64,000 nucleotides of DNA, from assembly GCF_900220985.1 (NCBI RefSeq), contig NZ_OCPC01000003.1, forward strand, positions 434,001 through 498,000, written 5' to 3'. Below, piece by piece: positions 1-8,698 of this stretch. The position numbers were made by a program, and so were the translations under genes. Source of the DNA: Parahoeflea halophila. GTDB taxonomy: Bacteria; Pseudomonadota; Alphaproteobacteria; Rhizobiales; Rhizobiaceae. Numbering within the stretch: position 1 is the stretch's first letter; the number at the start of each line of letters is the position of its first letter. Below the pieces are notes generated by a model. The model was not told the DNA's origin. It saw only the letters and a list, made by a program, of their open reading frames with translations, and ran no database searches.

Positions 1-321
1 TCGCTGCTCAAGAACCATGTCGCCACGCCGGTGGTGCCGGAAGGGCTGCAGTCGGTCTGGGCGCAGTACACCATCAAGCTGCCGGAAGCCGCCGACCGCG
101 ACGCCATCCAGACCAGGATGAAAAACGAAGGTGTGCCGAGTGCGGTCTACTACGCCAAGCCGCTGCACCGCCAGGATGCCTATAGCCACCACGGCATCGC
201 CGGTGGCGAACTGCCTGTGACGGACATGCTGGCCGGCAGCGTTCTCAGCCTGCCGATGCATCCCTACCTGGACGACGAAACCCAGGACCGGGTGGTCAAC
301 GCGCTGATAGTGGCACTGTAA
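1..321 (+). CDS. DegT/DnrJ/EryC1/StrS-type aminotransferase, C-terminal fragment
   Basis: The frame is open from the first base and the last 106 codons are present; the rest lies before the window. The fragment carries VYYAKPLHRQDAY and LSLPMHPYLDDE, the conserved C-terminal segments of PLP-dependent sugar aminotransferases of the DegT/DnrJ/EryC1/StrS family. These enzymes transaminate nucleotide-linked keto-sugars for surface polysaccharide or antibiotic sugars. The PLP lysine would lie upstream, so activity cannot be judged. The 3' end overlaps the end of the convergent alpha/beta hydrolase gene by 26 bases. The family call is good; the substrate is unknown. Confidence 0.8.
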   Translation, partial: SLLKNHVATPVVPEGLQSVWAQYTIKLPEAADRDAIQTRMKNEGVPSAVYYAKPLHRQDAYSHHGIAGGELPVTDMLAGSVLSLPMHPYLDDETQDRVVNALIVAL

Positions 322-1300
322 TATCCTGGTCCGACGGCCCGACAGCCACCGGCTGTCGGGCTACGGCCGCCATCCGCCGGATAAAGTCGGCGCAGGCCTC
401 CGGTGCGGTGATGAGAAGCATATGCCCGCAACCGGGCACTTCCTCGAACTCAAGCCCATGGGCCTGCATGGGCCGTCCGTGCTGAGCCGGCGAGAGCAAC
501 GCATCCTCCGCCGCGAAGAGAATCCCGCCCGGAACTCTTAGGTCAGCTGCGTAACGGGCTTCCTGGGCGGGCATAGACCGGGTCACTCCGTGCAAGTCGG
601 CCGAGGCTCCGATGAAGGACGAAGGCCGCATGCCAAGAACGCCGCCTCCCCGGATGAGAAAATCTGCAGGTGCCTTTTCCGGTGCGAAGACCTGCGAGAC
701 GACCGTCGCGCTGGTCAGCTTTGCGATCGGGACGGAAATCGTGTTGCCAATCAGCCGGCGGAGAACCGCTGACCGGATCACCAGGGGCTTGAAGACGTCA
801 GGTGGTCCCGGCATGGCTGCCGTGAGCGGGCTCAGCAGTGCCAGCGCACCTATCCGGTTACCCTGGTCAAGGGCTATTGCCAGCGACAGCGCACCGCCAA
901 GGGAATGGCCTACCAGAACCGGCCGCTCGATACCGAGCTTGTCAAGGAACTCGCCGATCATCGCAGCCTGGGCAGGCAATTCCGCCAATTCGTCGCGGTC
1001 GCGGGTGGAGTAGCCGGACCCGGGCCGGTCGATGGTGATCACCCTGAAATCGGAAGCCAAATGGTCGGCGAGTGCATAGCTGAAATTGTGCATGTTGCCG
1101 GCGAGACCGTGGATCAGAACCAGCGGCTGACCATCGCGGGGCCCCTCATCGGTGTAGTGGATCACGCCGCCTGTCACCGGAATGCGCTGCCCTGCGGCGG
1201 GAACAGCTTTCTCCGCCCTGGCTGCGATACTTCTCGTCCAGAGCCAACCGACAGCGAGCAAGGCCAAAAGAACAAACAGAATCCAGAAAACAAAAGTCAT
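296..1300 (-). CDS. alpha/beta hydrolase, membrane-anchored
   Basis: A 334-residue alpha/beta-hydrolase-fold protein. An N-terminal hydrophobic helix (about residues 2-22) suggests a membrane anchor. The oxyanion-hole segment LIHGLAGN lies near residues 63-70 and the nucleophile elbow GHSLGG near 131-136, with Ser133 as nucleophile; a late GCGHM segment supplies the likely catalytic His. I chose the ATG at 1300 over the GTG at 1315 because GGGGA sits just upstream of the ATG. The nearest neighbours give no substrate clue. It could be an esterase, haloperoxidase-like enzyme or lipase. The last 26 bases overlap the convergent aminotransferase gene. Confidence 0.8.
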   Translation of the reverse strand: MTFVFWILFVLLALLAVGWLWTRSIAARAEKAVPAAGQRIPVTGGVIHYTDEGPRDGQPLVLIHGLAGNMHNFSYALADHLASDFRVITIDRPGSGYSTRDRDELAELPAQAAMIGEFLDKLGIERPVLVGHSLGGALSLAIALDQGNRIGALALLSPLTAAMPGPPDVFKPLVIRSAVLRRLIGNTISVPIAKLTSATVVSQVFAPEKAPADFLIRGGGVLGMRPSSFIGASADLHGVTRSMPAQEARYAADLRVPGGILFAAEDALLSPAQHGRPMQAHGLEFEEVPGCGHMLLITAPEACADFIRRMAAVARQPVAVGPSDQDITVPLSAR

Positions 1301-1418
1301 GAAATCCCCCAGCACGTCTTTGAAACGTCAGGATAGACCTGAGCCGCAGAGCAGAAGTATCTGCATTGGGTAAAAGCGGTCAATCCATTTGCAAGCGGCA
1401 ACGCCAGCACGGATAGGT

Positions 1419-4400
1419 TTAACCAGCGTCGCGCATCTGTTCGGCTGTCTGCAGGTCTACGGACACCAGCTGGCTCACGCCCTGCTCGGCCATGGTCACG
1501 CCGAACAGGCGGTTCATGCGGGCCATGGTGATCGGATTGTGTGTGATGATGACGAAGCGGGTCTCGGTGGAGGCTGCCATTTCGTCCATCAGGTTGCAAA
1601 AGCGCTCGACATTGTGGTCGTCGAGCGGCGCGTCGACCTCGTCAAGCACGCAGATCGGCGCCGGGTTGGTCAAAAACACCGCGAAGATCAGGGCCATAGC
1701 AGTCAGCGCCTGTTCGCCGCCCGACAGCAGCGTCATGGTCTGCGGCTTCTTGCCCGGCGGTCGCGCAAGGATCTCGAGACCGGCTTCCAGCGGATCGTCG
1801 GATTCGATGAGCTGCAGTTCCGCTGTGCCGCCACCGAACAGATGGGTGAACAGGCGTTGGAACTGGGCATTGACGATGTCGAAGGCGACGAGCAGCCGGT
1901 CGCGGCCTTCCTTGTTCAGGCTCTGGATGCCGGCGCGCAGTTTCTTGATCGCGTCGATGACGTCCTCGCGTTCCGTGACAATCAGATTGAGCCGGTCGGA
2001 GAGTTCGGTCTGCTCTTCCTCCGCGCGCAAATTGACCGCGCCCAGGCGTTCGCGTTCGATCTTCAGACGTTCGAGATTGCGCTCGACCTGCGCCGGATCG
2101 GGCAAGGGCGCATCGGCGGTCAGGCCGGAATGTCTCAGCGCTTCGTGCGGTTCGCAATTGAGCGCCTCGCGAATGCGCGCCTCGCCCTCATCGCGCCGTT
2201 CCCTGGCTGCCATCAGACGTTCCTCGGCGCGGCCGCGGCCTTCACGTCCCTGCGACAGCGCGCCGATGGCCTCGGTGGCCGCCTTGTCGGCTTCACGAGA
2301 CTTGCTCTCGGCCAGGGCCAGCTTGTCGGCGGCCTCCTGACGGCGTTTTTCGGCTTCGGAGAGCTGGTTCATCAGCTGACGCCGGCGGGCGGCGAGTTCA
2401 TCGGGGGCCTCGGCAATCCCTGCCACTTCCGCCGCCGCCTCGTCGGAACGGGTGCGCAAGGCGGCCAGATGGTTTTCGGCATTGGCGGCCCGTTCAAGCC
2501 AGCTGGTGCGCTCCGTAGCAATCGCGGCCAGTCTGCGGGCGCGGGCGGCGTTCTCGCGCTCGAGCCCTTCATGGGCGGCACGGGCCTCGGCAACAGCGCC
2601 GCGATCGGTGGCAACCTGAGCATTGACCTGGGCAAGGGCTGCATCGAGTCCGGCGAGATCCGGGCAGGCTCTGAGCGACTGCTCAGCCTGTTCAAGTCCC
2701 TCGACGGTTTCGGTCAGCTGTGCGCTGACCTGAGCGCGGGATTCGGTCAGCACGGCCCTGCGGTTCGCAAGTTCGCCGGAGGCACGTTCGGCGCTCGCCA
2801 GTTCGTCACGGGCCCGGGTCAGGCTTTGGCTGGCCGTGCGAATGTGATCGCGCGCCGCGCGGCTTTCATTGACCCTGGCTGTGACCGCGGCCTCGCTGCG
2901 TGCCAGGTCCTCTTCCACCCCGCGCAACGTCCTGGTGGCAACGCCGACTTCTTCGTTGAGGTCGGCCAACCGGTTTTTCTGCTCCAGCCTGAGGGCTGCG
3001 GGGGTGGGCGCATCGGCGGACGCGACATAGCCGTCCCAGCGGAAGACAGCGCCGTCACGGGTCACCAGACGCTGCCCGGGCTTGAGAGACGAATGCAGGC
3101 GCTTGCCGTGATCTTCATCAGCGACCAGCCCAATATGGGCCAGCCGGCGGGCTAGCTCTTGTGGTGCGCGAACATGGATGGAGAGCGGCGCGACACCATC
3201 GGGCAGCGCTGCATCCTGTGCTGCGGTTTCCATTCTGGCCCAATGAGCCGGCGCTGCGGAATCCAGCGGCAGATCAAGATCATCGCCAAGAGCTGCGCCA
3301 AGCGCGGTCTCGTAGCCGCGGTCGACCTTTATCTGCTCGACCACGGGCGGGAACTGGTCCGAGCCCTGCCCCGCATTGAGCATGCGGGCGATGGTCTTGG
3401 CCTCGGTCTCGATGGCATTGAGCCGGGCTCTGGCCTCGGTGACCGGCTGCCTGGATGCGGTCTCGGTCTCACGTGCGGCTTCAAGAGCCTGTTCGCTTTC
3501 GGCCAGCGCCTTTTCGGCATCGGCAAGCACATTCTCGGCGGCCTCGGTCTCCCGCCGTTTCTCTGCCGGATCGGGCAGCCCGGCGATCTTTCCGGCGATC
3601 GCACCAAGGTCGGCATCCTGGCTGGCGATCTGGCGTTGCAAACGGGCCTTGCGTTCGGATGCCTCGCGGATCAGCCGTTCAAGCTGCGTGCGCTCGGCTG
3701 AGGCTTCGGCGCGCTCGGCGGTGACGATGCCAAGCGAGGCCTCGCTTTCTGAAAGCCTGGCCTGCGCTGCCTCCAAGGCTGCCTTCAAAGCCGCGGAGCG
3801 TTCGCCGCTGCCTTCCAGTAGCGACTTGAGCTCGGCCTCTTCTTCGGAGAGCCGCTTCATGATGCCGTCATTGTCGGCGATCAGGCGCTCCTCGCGCTCG
3901 ATATCGGCCTTGAGCAGCGCCATACGGCGGTCGAGTTCCTCGCGGCGGCGGGCAATGCGCTCGGCTTCCTCATCGATTTGGGTACGGGCAATCTGCAGCC
4001 GCTGCAAGGCTGCCGCGGCGGAGGCTTCGGCTTCGCGCAGTTCGGGCAGCTTGTGGGCCGCGACGGCCTGGTCCTTGGCAGCCTCCATCTGCGCCTGCGC
4101 CAGTTCGGCGACCCGGGATGTGGCCTGGGCGAGCGCGCTCTCGGCCTCGCCTTCCTGACCCTTGGCGATCGACCAGCGCAGATGCAGAAGCGTTGCCTCC
4201 GCCTGGCGCACTTCCGCCGAAAGGATCTTGAAGCGGTTGGCCTGGCGGGCCTGGCGCTTGAGGCTTTCGACCTGCGATTCAAGCTCGGAGGTGACGTCGT
4301 CGAGCCGTTCGAGATTGGTTTCCGCCGCACGCAGTCTGAGTTCCGCCTCATGGCGGCGGGAATGCAGGCCGGAAATGCCGGCGGCCTCTTCGAGCAGCTG

Positions 4401-4883
4401 CCGGCGGGCCTGCGGCTTGGCCTGGATCAGTTCACCGATACGCCCCTGCCCGACCATCGAGGGCGATCGCGCCCCGGTTGAGGCATCGGCAAACAGAAGC
4501 TGCACATCCTTGGCGCGGGCTTCCTTGCCGTTGATGCGGTAGACCGAGCCGGATTCGCGCTCGATGCGGCGGGTAACCTGGATCTCGTCGGAATTGTTGA
4601 AAGCTGCGGGCGCGGTGCGGTCGGAATTGTCGAGATAGAGCCCGACTTCGGCGGTGTTCCGGGACGGGCGGTTGCCGGAGCCCGAGAAGATCACGTCGTC
4701 CATGCCCGAAGCGCGCATGTTCTTGTAGGAGTTTTCGCCCATCACCCATCGCATGGCTTCGACAAGGTTGGACTTGCCGCAGCCATTGGGTCCGACGACA
4801 CCGGTCAGGCCGCGTTCAATGATGAATTCGGTGGGCTCAACGAAGGACTTGAAGCCCAGGACCCTCAGCTTGGTGAACTTCAT
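1419..4883 (-). CDS. smc: chromosome segregation protein SMC
   Basis: A full-length 1154-residue SMC ATPase, which forms the condensin core that organises and segregates the chromosome. The N-terminal head has Walker A GPNGCGKS at residues 31-38. Two long alanine/glutamate/arginine-rich coiled-coil arms flank a central hinge (about residues 500-650). The C-terminal head has the LSGGEQAL signature and Walker B with PICVLDEVDAPLDDHN. The start is an ATG with GGGGGA upstream. It follows the DsbA-like gene and DUF721 on the same strand, an order I know from rhizobia. No scpA or scpB gene is visible in the window. Confidence 0.97.
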   Translation of the reverse strand: MKFTKLRVLGFKSFVEPTEFIIERGLTGVVGPNGCGKSNLVEAMRWVMGENSYKNMRASGMDDVIFSGSGNRPSRNTAEVGLYLDNSDRTAPAAFNNSDEIQVTRRIERESGSVYRINGKEARAKDVQLLFADASTGARSPSMVGQGRIGELIQAKPQARRQLLEEAAGISGLHSRRHEAELRLRAAETNLERLDDVTSELESQVESLKRQARQANRFKILSAEVRQAEATLLHLRWSIAKGQEGEAESALAQATSRVAELAQAQMEAAKDQAVAAHKLPELREAEASAAAALQRLQIARTQIDEEAERIARRREELDRRMALLKADIEREERLIADNDGIMKRLSEEEAELKSLLEGSGERSAALKAALEAAQARLSESEASLGIVTAERAEASAERTQLERLIREASERKARLQRQIASQDADLGAIAGKIAGLPDPAEKRRETEAAENVLADAEKALAESEQALEAARETETASRQPVTEARARLNAIETEAKTIARMLNAGQGSDQFPPVVEQIKVDRGYETALGAALGDDLDLPLDSAAPAHWARMETAAQDAALPDGVAPLSIHVRAPQELARRLAHIGLVADEDHGKRLHSSLKPGQRLVTRDGAVFRWDGYVASADAPTPAALRLEQKNRLADLNEEVGVATRTLRGVEEDLARSEAAVTARVNESRAARDHIRTASQSLTRARDELASAERASGELANRRAVLTESRAQVSAQLTETVEGLEQAEQSLRACPDLAGLDAALAQVNAQVATDRGAVAEARAAHEGLERENAARARRLAAIATERTSWLERAANAENHLAALRTRSDEAAAEVAGIAEAPDELAARRRQLMNQLSEAEKRRQEAADKLALAESKSREADKAATEAIGALSQGREGRGRAEERLMAARERRDEGEARIREALNCEPHEALRHSGLTADAPLPDPAQVERNLERLKIERERLGAVNLRAEEEQTELSDRLNLIVTEREDVIDAIKKLRAGIQSLNKEGRDRLLVAFDIVNAQFQRLFTHLFGGGTAELQLIESDDPLEAGLEILARPPGKKPQTMTLLSGGEQALTAMALIFAVFLTNPAPICVLDEVDAPLDDHNVERFCNLMDEMAASTETRFVIITHNPITMARMNRLFGVTMAEQGVSQLVSVDLQTAEQMRDAG

Positions 4884-4926
4884 GACCGGATCCCCCGGTC
4901 AGGCGCATTCATCGGCATGGCAACGA

Positions 4927-4953
4927 ATCCCTTGCGGTCAAACCACAAGGGAT
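4927..4953 (-). terminator. hairpin between the DsbA-like gene and smc
   Basis: An 8-bp perfect inverted repeat (arms ATCCCTTG and CAAGGGAT, 11-base loop) sits 18 bases after the DsbA-like stop and 43 bases before the smc start. There is no U-tract, so it may be a weak terminator or attenuator that separates smc expression from the upstream gene. Confidence 0.35.
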
Positions 4954-4970
4954 CGATGCACAGTGCCCGC

Positions 4971-5726
4971 TCAGAGAAGCGGGTCGATGATTGCCGACAT
5001 GACGTCAACCGACAGATTCCCCGGATACCGCTTGCCGTTGATGAAGAAGGTTGGTGTCGACTGCACGCCAAACTCGTTCGCGGCCTTGGATCTTACAGCA
5101 TTGACATCATCCAGAAGTTCTTGGTTCGTCAAGCAAGCCTCAAAGGACTCCTGTGTAAAACCGGCCAAACGGGCGATTTGGAGCAGTGCTTCACGTCCAT
5201 CGGACGCTGTGGCCCAGCTGCGTTGCTGTTTGAAGAGAACATCGACCATGGGGAAAAACTGATTTTCCGGGGCGCAACGAGCCAGCATGATGGCGGCCGC
5301 GGCACGCGGATCGAATGGAAACTCGCGCAGTACGAAACGCACCTTGCCGGTGTCGACATATTTTTCGACCAACGGCTTGAAGTTGCTTTCGTGGAAGGCT
5401 GCACAGTGCGGACAGGTCATCGACATGTATTCGACGATGGTAACAGGCGCATTTTCATCGCCAAGCGTCATTTCCTTGAGCGGGCCGGGCTCCATCAGCT
5501 TGGCCATGTCAACCACACCGTCTGCCGCCGGTGCGTCGACGCTGCTTTCAGTCGAACCCGTGGTTTCCGCCGACACGTTTGCAGATGCCGTTTCGGTGGA
5601 TACTGCAGCGGCCGAATTGTCGGATGCCTGCGGTGTCTGTTCAGACGAGTCCGAGCACGCCGTCAAGGTCAGTGCGAGCAACGAAACACCCGCAACGGCG
5701 GACAGTCGGGAGGTCAAACGAAACAT
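4971..5726 (-). CDS. DsbA-family thiol:disulfide oxidoreductase, predicted lipoprotein
   Basis: A 251-residue thioredoxin-fold protein. The N terminus is a lipoprotein signal ending LTLTAC (Cys24), followed by a Ser/Thr/Ala-rich linker to about residue 70, so the catalytic domain is probably tethered in the periplasm. The active site is CPHC at residues 105-108, with the cis-Pro region in QSTPTFFINGKRYPG near the C terminus. The family (DsbA/thioredoxin_4, BdbD-like) introduces or isomerises disulfides. The ATG at 5726 is preceded by GGGTGA; a GTG at 5735 is less likely. It lies between DUF721 and smc on the same strand. Confidence 0.9.
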   Translation of the reverse strand: MFRLTSRLSAVAGVSLLALTLTACSDSSEQTPQASDNSAAAVSTETASANVSAETTGSTESSVDAPAADGVVDMAKLMEPGPLKEMTLGDENAPVTIVEYMSMTCPHCAAFHESNFKPLVEKYVDTGKVRFVLREFPFDPRAAAAIMLARCAPENQFFPMVDVLFKQQRSWATASDGREALLQIARLAGFTQESFEACLTNQELLDDVNAVRSKAANEFGVQSTPTFFINGKRYPGNLSVDVMSAIIDPLL

Positions 5727-5919
5727 GCAATTCACCCATTGTCTGGAAACATCGATACCACCACACTCAAAACCAGTTTCCTGCCCTCTCGCGCGGTCGG
5801 CGCCGGGTGCCTTTCGGCAAACGCCACAGCTTGCCTATTTCCTATAGCGTCAATTGTGGCCAAACAAGTGCAACATGTTCACGCAGCCGTGATCATGGCG
5901 CGCGCCGGCGGCTGACGTA

Positions 5920-6432
5920 TCAACGCGGCCGCTTGGGCTTGCTGCCAAGCACTCCGGTGCCAAGGCGCTCCAGTGCTTGGCGCAGACCCGGGTCCTCGAT
6001 CTCGGACAGCATGCCGGCAAGACGGCTCTTTTCGCGCGGGTCGAGCGGCCGTGCCTTGGGTTTGCGCTCCGGCACGTGGATCGCCTTCTGGATGATCCTG
6101 ATCTGCGAAATGGCCTGGAAACCGAAGAAACTGTTGACCCTTGAGATCAGCTCGGCCTCCTGGTGCGCCAGGAACAGTGCGCGGGAACCTTCGCAGGCAA
6201 TGGTCAGAAGTCCCGGGGTGAAGCCGCCGCCGGTTTCGTCCGGTCCCTCCTGACGCGGCCAGCGAATCCGCTCGGGCCGTGAGCAGTCGGCGAACTGCTC
6301 ACCGGCGATCTCGTCCCAGGAGGCCAGCAGCAGCGTGTTGATGCCGGCCCGCCTGGCCAGGATCGGATCGATCAGGTCGTTGGCGATTTCGGCGATCTGC
6401 AGACTGCCCTTTCGGCTGAACGGCTTGGCCAT
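5920..6432 (-). CDS. DUF721 (DciA-like) protein
   Basis: A 170-residue protein with the DUF721 domain: an N-terminal IAEIANDLIDPILARRAG helix, then a WDEIAGEQFADCSRPERIRWP segment and an exposed basic C-terminal tail. The DUF721/DciA family includes DciA, which helps load the replicative helicase DnaB in bacteria lacking DnaC; whether this copy does so is inference. The ATG at 6432 (MAKPFSRKG) has GGGAG upstream and removes an unlikely 17-residue extension. It diverges from mutY across a 175-bp shared promoter region and heads a run that continues into the DsbA-like gene and smc. Confidence 0.8.
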   Translation of the reverse strand: MAKPFSRKGSLQIAEIANDLIDPILARRAGINTLLLASWDEIAGEQFADCSRPERIRWPRQEGPDETGGGFTPGLLTIACEGSRALFLAHQEAELISRVNSFFGFQAISQIRIIQKAIHVPERKPKARPLDPREKSRLAGMLSEIEDPGLRQALERLGTGVLGSKPKRPR

Positions 6433-6607
6433 TCGACTAATACTCCCTGAACCCCACCTGTCAGAGCCTGTCCGCCGATCCAATCACTGGACAGACCTTG
6501 CTGGCTGATTGCGCCGGGCCAATTGGCAGGACATGATCCGGCATTGTGTTTCTCTTGAAGCGCACTACTTCACAAGCATATTACCTTCCTATCGCTGCAC
6601 GAGTTCA

Positions 6608-7705
6608 ATGTCATCTGCCGAGCAACCCAAAACCGCGCATGAGATCGCGTCCGCGCTGCTTGCCTGGTACGACAAGCACGCCCGCGCGCTGCCTTGGAGG
6701 GTCAGCCCCACCGAGCGCAGCCAGGGGGTGGTGGCTGATCCCTACCGGGTCTGGCTGTCGGAGATCATGCTGCAGCAAACCACCGTGCAGGCGGTGAAGC
6801 CCTATTTCGAGAACTTTGCCACACGTTGGCCGACGGTTGCAGACCTCGCCGCTGCCAGCACGGAAGACGTGATGAAGGCCTGGGCCGGACTCGGATACTA
6901 CTCCCGCGCCCGGAACCTGAAAAAATGTGCCGACGTCGTGGCGAACGAACATGGTGGGCGGTTTCCGCAGACCGAGGACGGGCTGCGCGCACTGCCCGGC
7001 ATCGGCCCGTATACGGCCGCAGCGATCGCGGCGATTGCCTTCAATCAGCCGGCGGCCGTGGTCGACGGCAATATCGAGCGGGTGTTCACGCGGCTCTTCG
7101 AGATTTCAACGCCGCTGCCATCGGCGAAGGCCGAGATCCGCGAGGTGGTCGCCAGGGCCACACCCGCTTACCGCCCTGGTGACTTCGCACAAGCGCTGAT
7201 GGATCTTGGCGCCACCATCTGCACGCCAAAGCGGCCGGCCTGTGCGCTGTGCCCGATCAATGAGCAGTGTCAGGCGCGGCAGTCGGGGAACCAGGAACAG
7301 TTTCCGGTAAAGCTGCCGAAGAAGGCCAAGCCGGTCCGCCTTGGCGCTGCGTTTGTTGCCGAGCGTGACGACGGAGAGGTGTTGCTGGTCAAGCGCCCGG
7401 ATACCGGCCTGCTCGGCGGTATGACCGGTGTTCCCACAAGCAACTGGACAGTGCGTGCCGACGGCGAAACCGGTAGGAATGCAGCGCCATTCGAGGGGAA
7501 CTGGCGCAGCAAGGGCGTGATTTCACATGTGTTTACACATTTTGAATTGCGGCTTGAGGTGTTTCATGCGGTTGTCACCCACAAGCCCGAACATGAGGGC
7601 TGGTGGAGTAACCCCGATTCGCTTCCTGGTGAAGCGCTGCCAACGGTGATGAAAAAGGCGCTGAGCGCGGCATTCCCGGGATTGTTCAAAAAAGGCAAGA
7701 CATGA
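6608..7705 (+). CDS. mutY: A/G-specific adenine glycosylase MutY
   Basis: A 365-residue base-excision-repair glycosylase that removes adenine mispaired with 8-oxoguanine. Seen in order: catalytic Glu52 in SEIMLQQTTV; helix-hairpin-helix LPGIGPYTAAAI (129-140); catalytic Asp153 in VDGNIERVF; and the [4Fe-4S] ligands Cys205, Cys212, Cys215 and Cys221 with C-x6-C-x2-C-x5-C spacing. A NUDIX-like C-terminal domain that reads 8-oxoG follows. The start MSSAEQ at 6608 matches family length; an in-frame extension to 6509 looks unconserved. The stop overlaps the next start as ATGA, so the HAD gene is translationally coupled. Confidence 0.96.
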   Translation: MSSAEQPKTAHEIASALLAWYDKHARALPWRVSPTERSQGVVADPYRVWLSEIMLQQTTVQAVKPYFENFATRWPTVADLAAASTEDVMKAWAGLGYYSRARNLKKCADVVANEHGGRFPQTEDGLRALPGIGPYTAAAIAAIAFNQPAAVVDGNIERVFTRLFEISTPLPSAKAEIREVVARATPAYRPGDFAQALMDLGATICTPKRPACALCPINEQCQARQSGNQEQFPVKLPKKAKPVRLGAAFVAERDDGEVLLVKRPDTGLLGGMTGVPTSNWTVRADGETGRNAAPFEGNWRSKGVISHVFTHFELRLEVFHAVVTHKPEHEGWWSNPDSLPGEALPTVMKKALSAAFPGLFKKGKT

Positions 7706-8334
7706 GCGAGACAAACAGGCCAGCGGCGCAACCAGTCCGGCACATCGTGTTCGACATCGGCAAGGTGCTTATCCATTACGATCCGAACATTCCCTACAGC
7801 CGGCTGATCCCCGATGAAGCGGAACGCGAGGCGTTCTTCGCCAATGTCTGCACCCATGAATGGAACCTTGAACAGGACCGGGGACGCAACTGGGACGAAG
7901 CCGAGGCGCTGCTGATTGCAGAACATCCGGACAAGGAGGACCTGATCCGCGCGTTTCGCCTGCACTGGCACGAGATGGTCAGCCACGCCTACCACGACAG
8001 TGTCGACATCATGCTTGACCTGATCCAGCAGGGCCGGGACGTGACCATGCTGACCAATTTTGCAGCCGACACGTTCAAACAGGCGCAGGAAATGTTTCCG
8101 TTCCTGAAAGTGCCGCGGGGTGTGACCGTGTCAGGCGAGATCGGCATGATCAAGCCGGACCGGGAGATCTATGACACGCATGCCAAGAGCTTCGGTCTGG
8201 ACCCGGAAGCCTGCCTTTTCATTGACGACAGTGAAAAGAATGTCGAAGGCGCCGTCGCCGCGGGATGGCAGGCGGTGCATTTTACCGGTGCCGCAAAACT
8301 TCGCGAGGACTTGGCGCGTTTGGCCGGTTTTTGA
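7702..8334 (+). CDS. HAD-superfamily hydrolase, YihX-like
   Basis: A 210-residue HAD phosphatase. Motif I is FDIGKVL with nucleophile Asp18; the second motif I aspartate is replaced by Gly, as in YihX-type enzymes. Motif II is the LTNF segment, motif III a Lys in GMIKPDREIY, and motif IV IDDSEKN. YihX-like enzymes act on small sugar phosphates such as glucose-1-phosphate, but the substrate here cannot be read. The ATG overlaps the mutY stop by 4 bases, so the two form an operon. A strong palindrome lies about 90 bases past its stop. Confidence 0.88.
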   Translation: MSETNRPAAQPVRHIVFDIGKVLIHYDPNIPYSRLIPDEAEREAFFANVCTHEWNLEQDRGRNWDEAEALLIAEHPDKEDLIRAFRLHWHEMVSHAYHDSVDIMLDLIQQGRDVTMLTNFAADTFKQAQEMFPFLKVPRGVTVSGEIGMIKPDREIYDTHAKSFGLDPEACLFIDDSEKNVEGAVAAGWQAVHFTGAAKLREDLARLAGF

Positions 8335-8422
8335 GAGCTCCCGGTCTAGCGGGCCGCATCGGCGCGATAGCAAGATTGTGGTGCAACCTGCCCCTCGCGC
8401 ACCTGGCCGGGCCTTCCCACCA

Positions 8423-8452
8423 GACGTCCGGCGGATCGAGCCGCCGGACGTC
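8423..8452. terminator. 12-bp perfect palindrome between convergent genes
   Basis: Arms GACGTCCGGCGG and CCGCCGGACGTC pair perfectly around a 6-base loop (ATCGAG). It lies between the convergent HAD and DUF3309 genes, 88 bases after one stop and 10 bases after the other. There is no clear U-tract. A bidirectional terminator or transcript-stabilising hairpin is the simplest reading. Confidence 0.6.
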
Positions 8453-8462
8453 CATGTACGGG

Positions 8463-8621
8463 TCAGAGGTGTCCCAACAGCGCCAGAATGATGACGACCA
8501 ACAGGACCAGCCCGAGAATGCCGGACGGGCCATAGCCCCAGTTGCGCGCGTGCGGCCATGTCGGCACGGCGCCGATCAGCAGGACGATCAGGATGATGAT
8601 GAGCAGAGTTGAAATTGCCAT
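8463..8621 (-). CDS. DUF3309 small membrane protein
   Basis: A 52-residue peptide with two hydrophobic helices flanking the conserved centre GAVPTWPHARNWGYGPSGI, which is the DUF3309 signature. The function of the family is not known to me; the composition predicts a small inner-membrane protein. The ATG at 8621 is preceded by GGAGGG about 10 bases upstream, which rules out the longer in-frame reading from 8663. It follows the AI-2E-family transporter gene on the same strand (78 bases apart). Confidence 0.8.
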   Translation of the reverse strand: MAISTLLIIILIVLLIGAVPTWPHARNWGYGPSGILGLVLLVVIILALLGHL

Positions 8622-8698
8622 GGCGATCACGCCCTCCGTTGTTGCAGTTGCCCGCAACAACACCTGAGCGGCAAGTTTGTTCCGCCACGGTTTATCGG

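Noticed and set aside
1389-3155. Long frame (588 codons) on the plus strand across smc
   Set aside because: It is an antisense shadow of the smc coding sequence; the GC-rich third positions leave the opposite frame open. No domain is recognisable.
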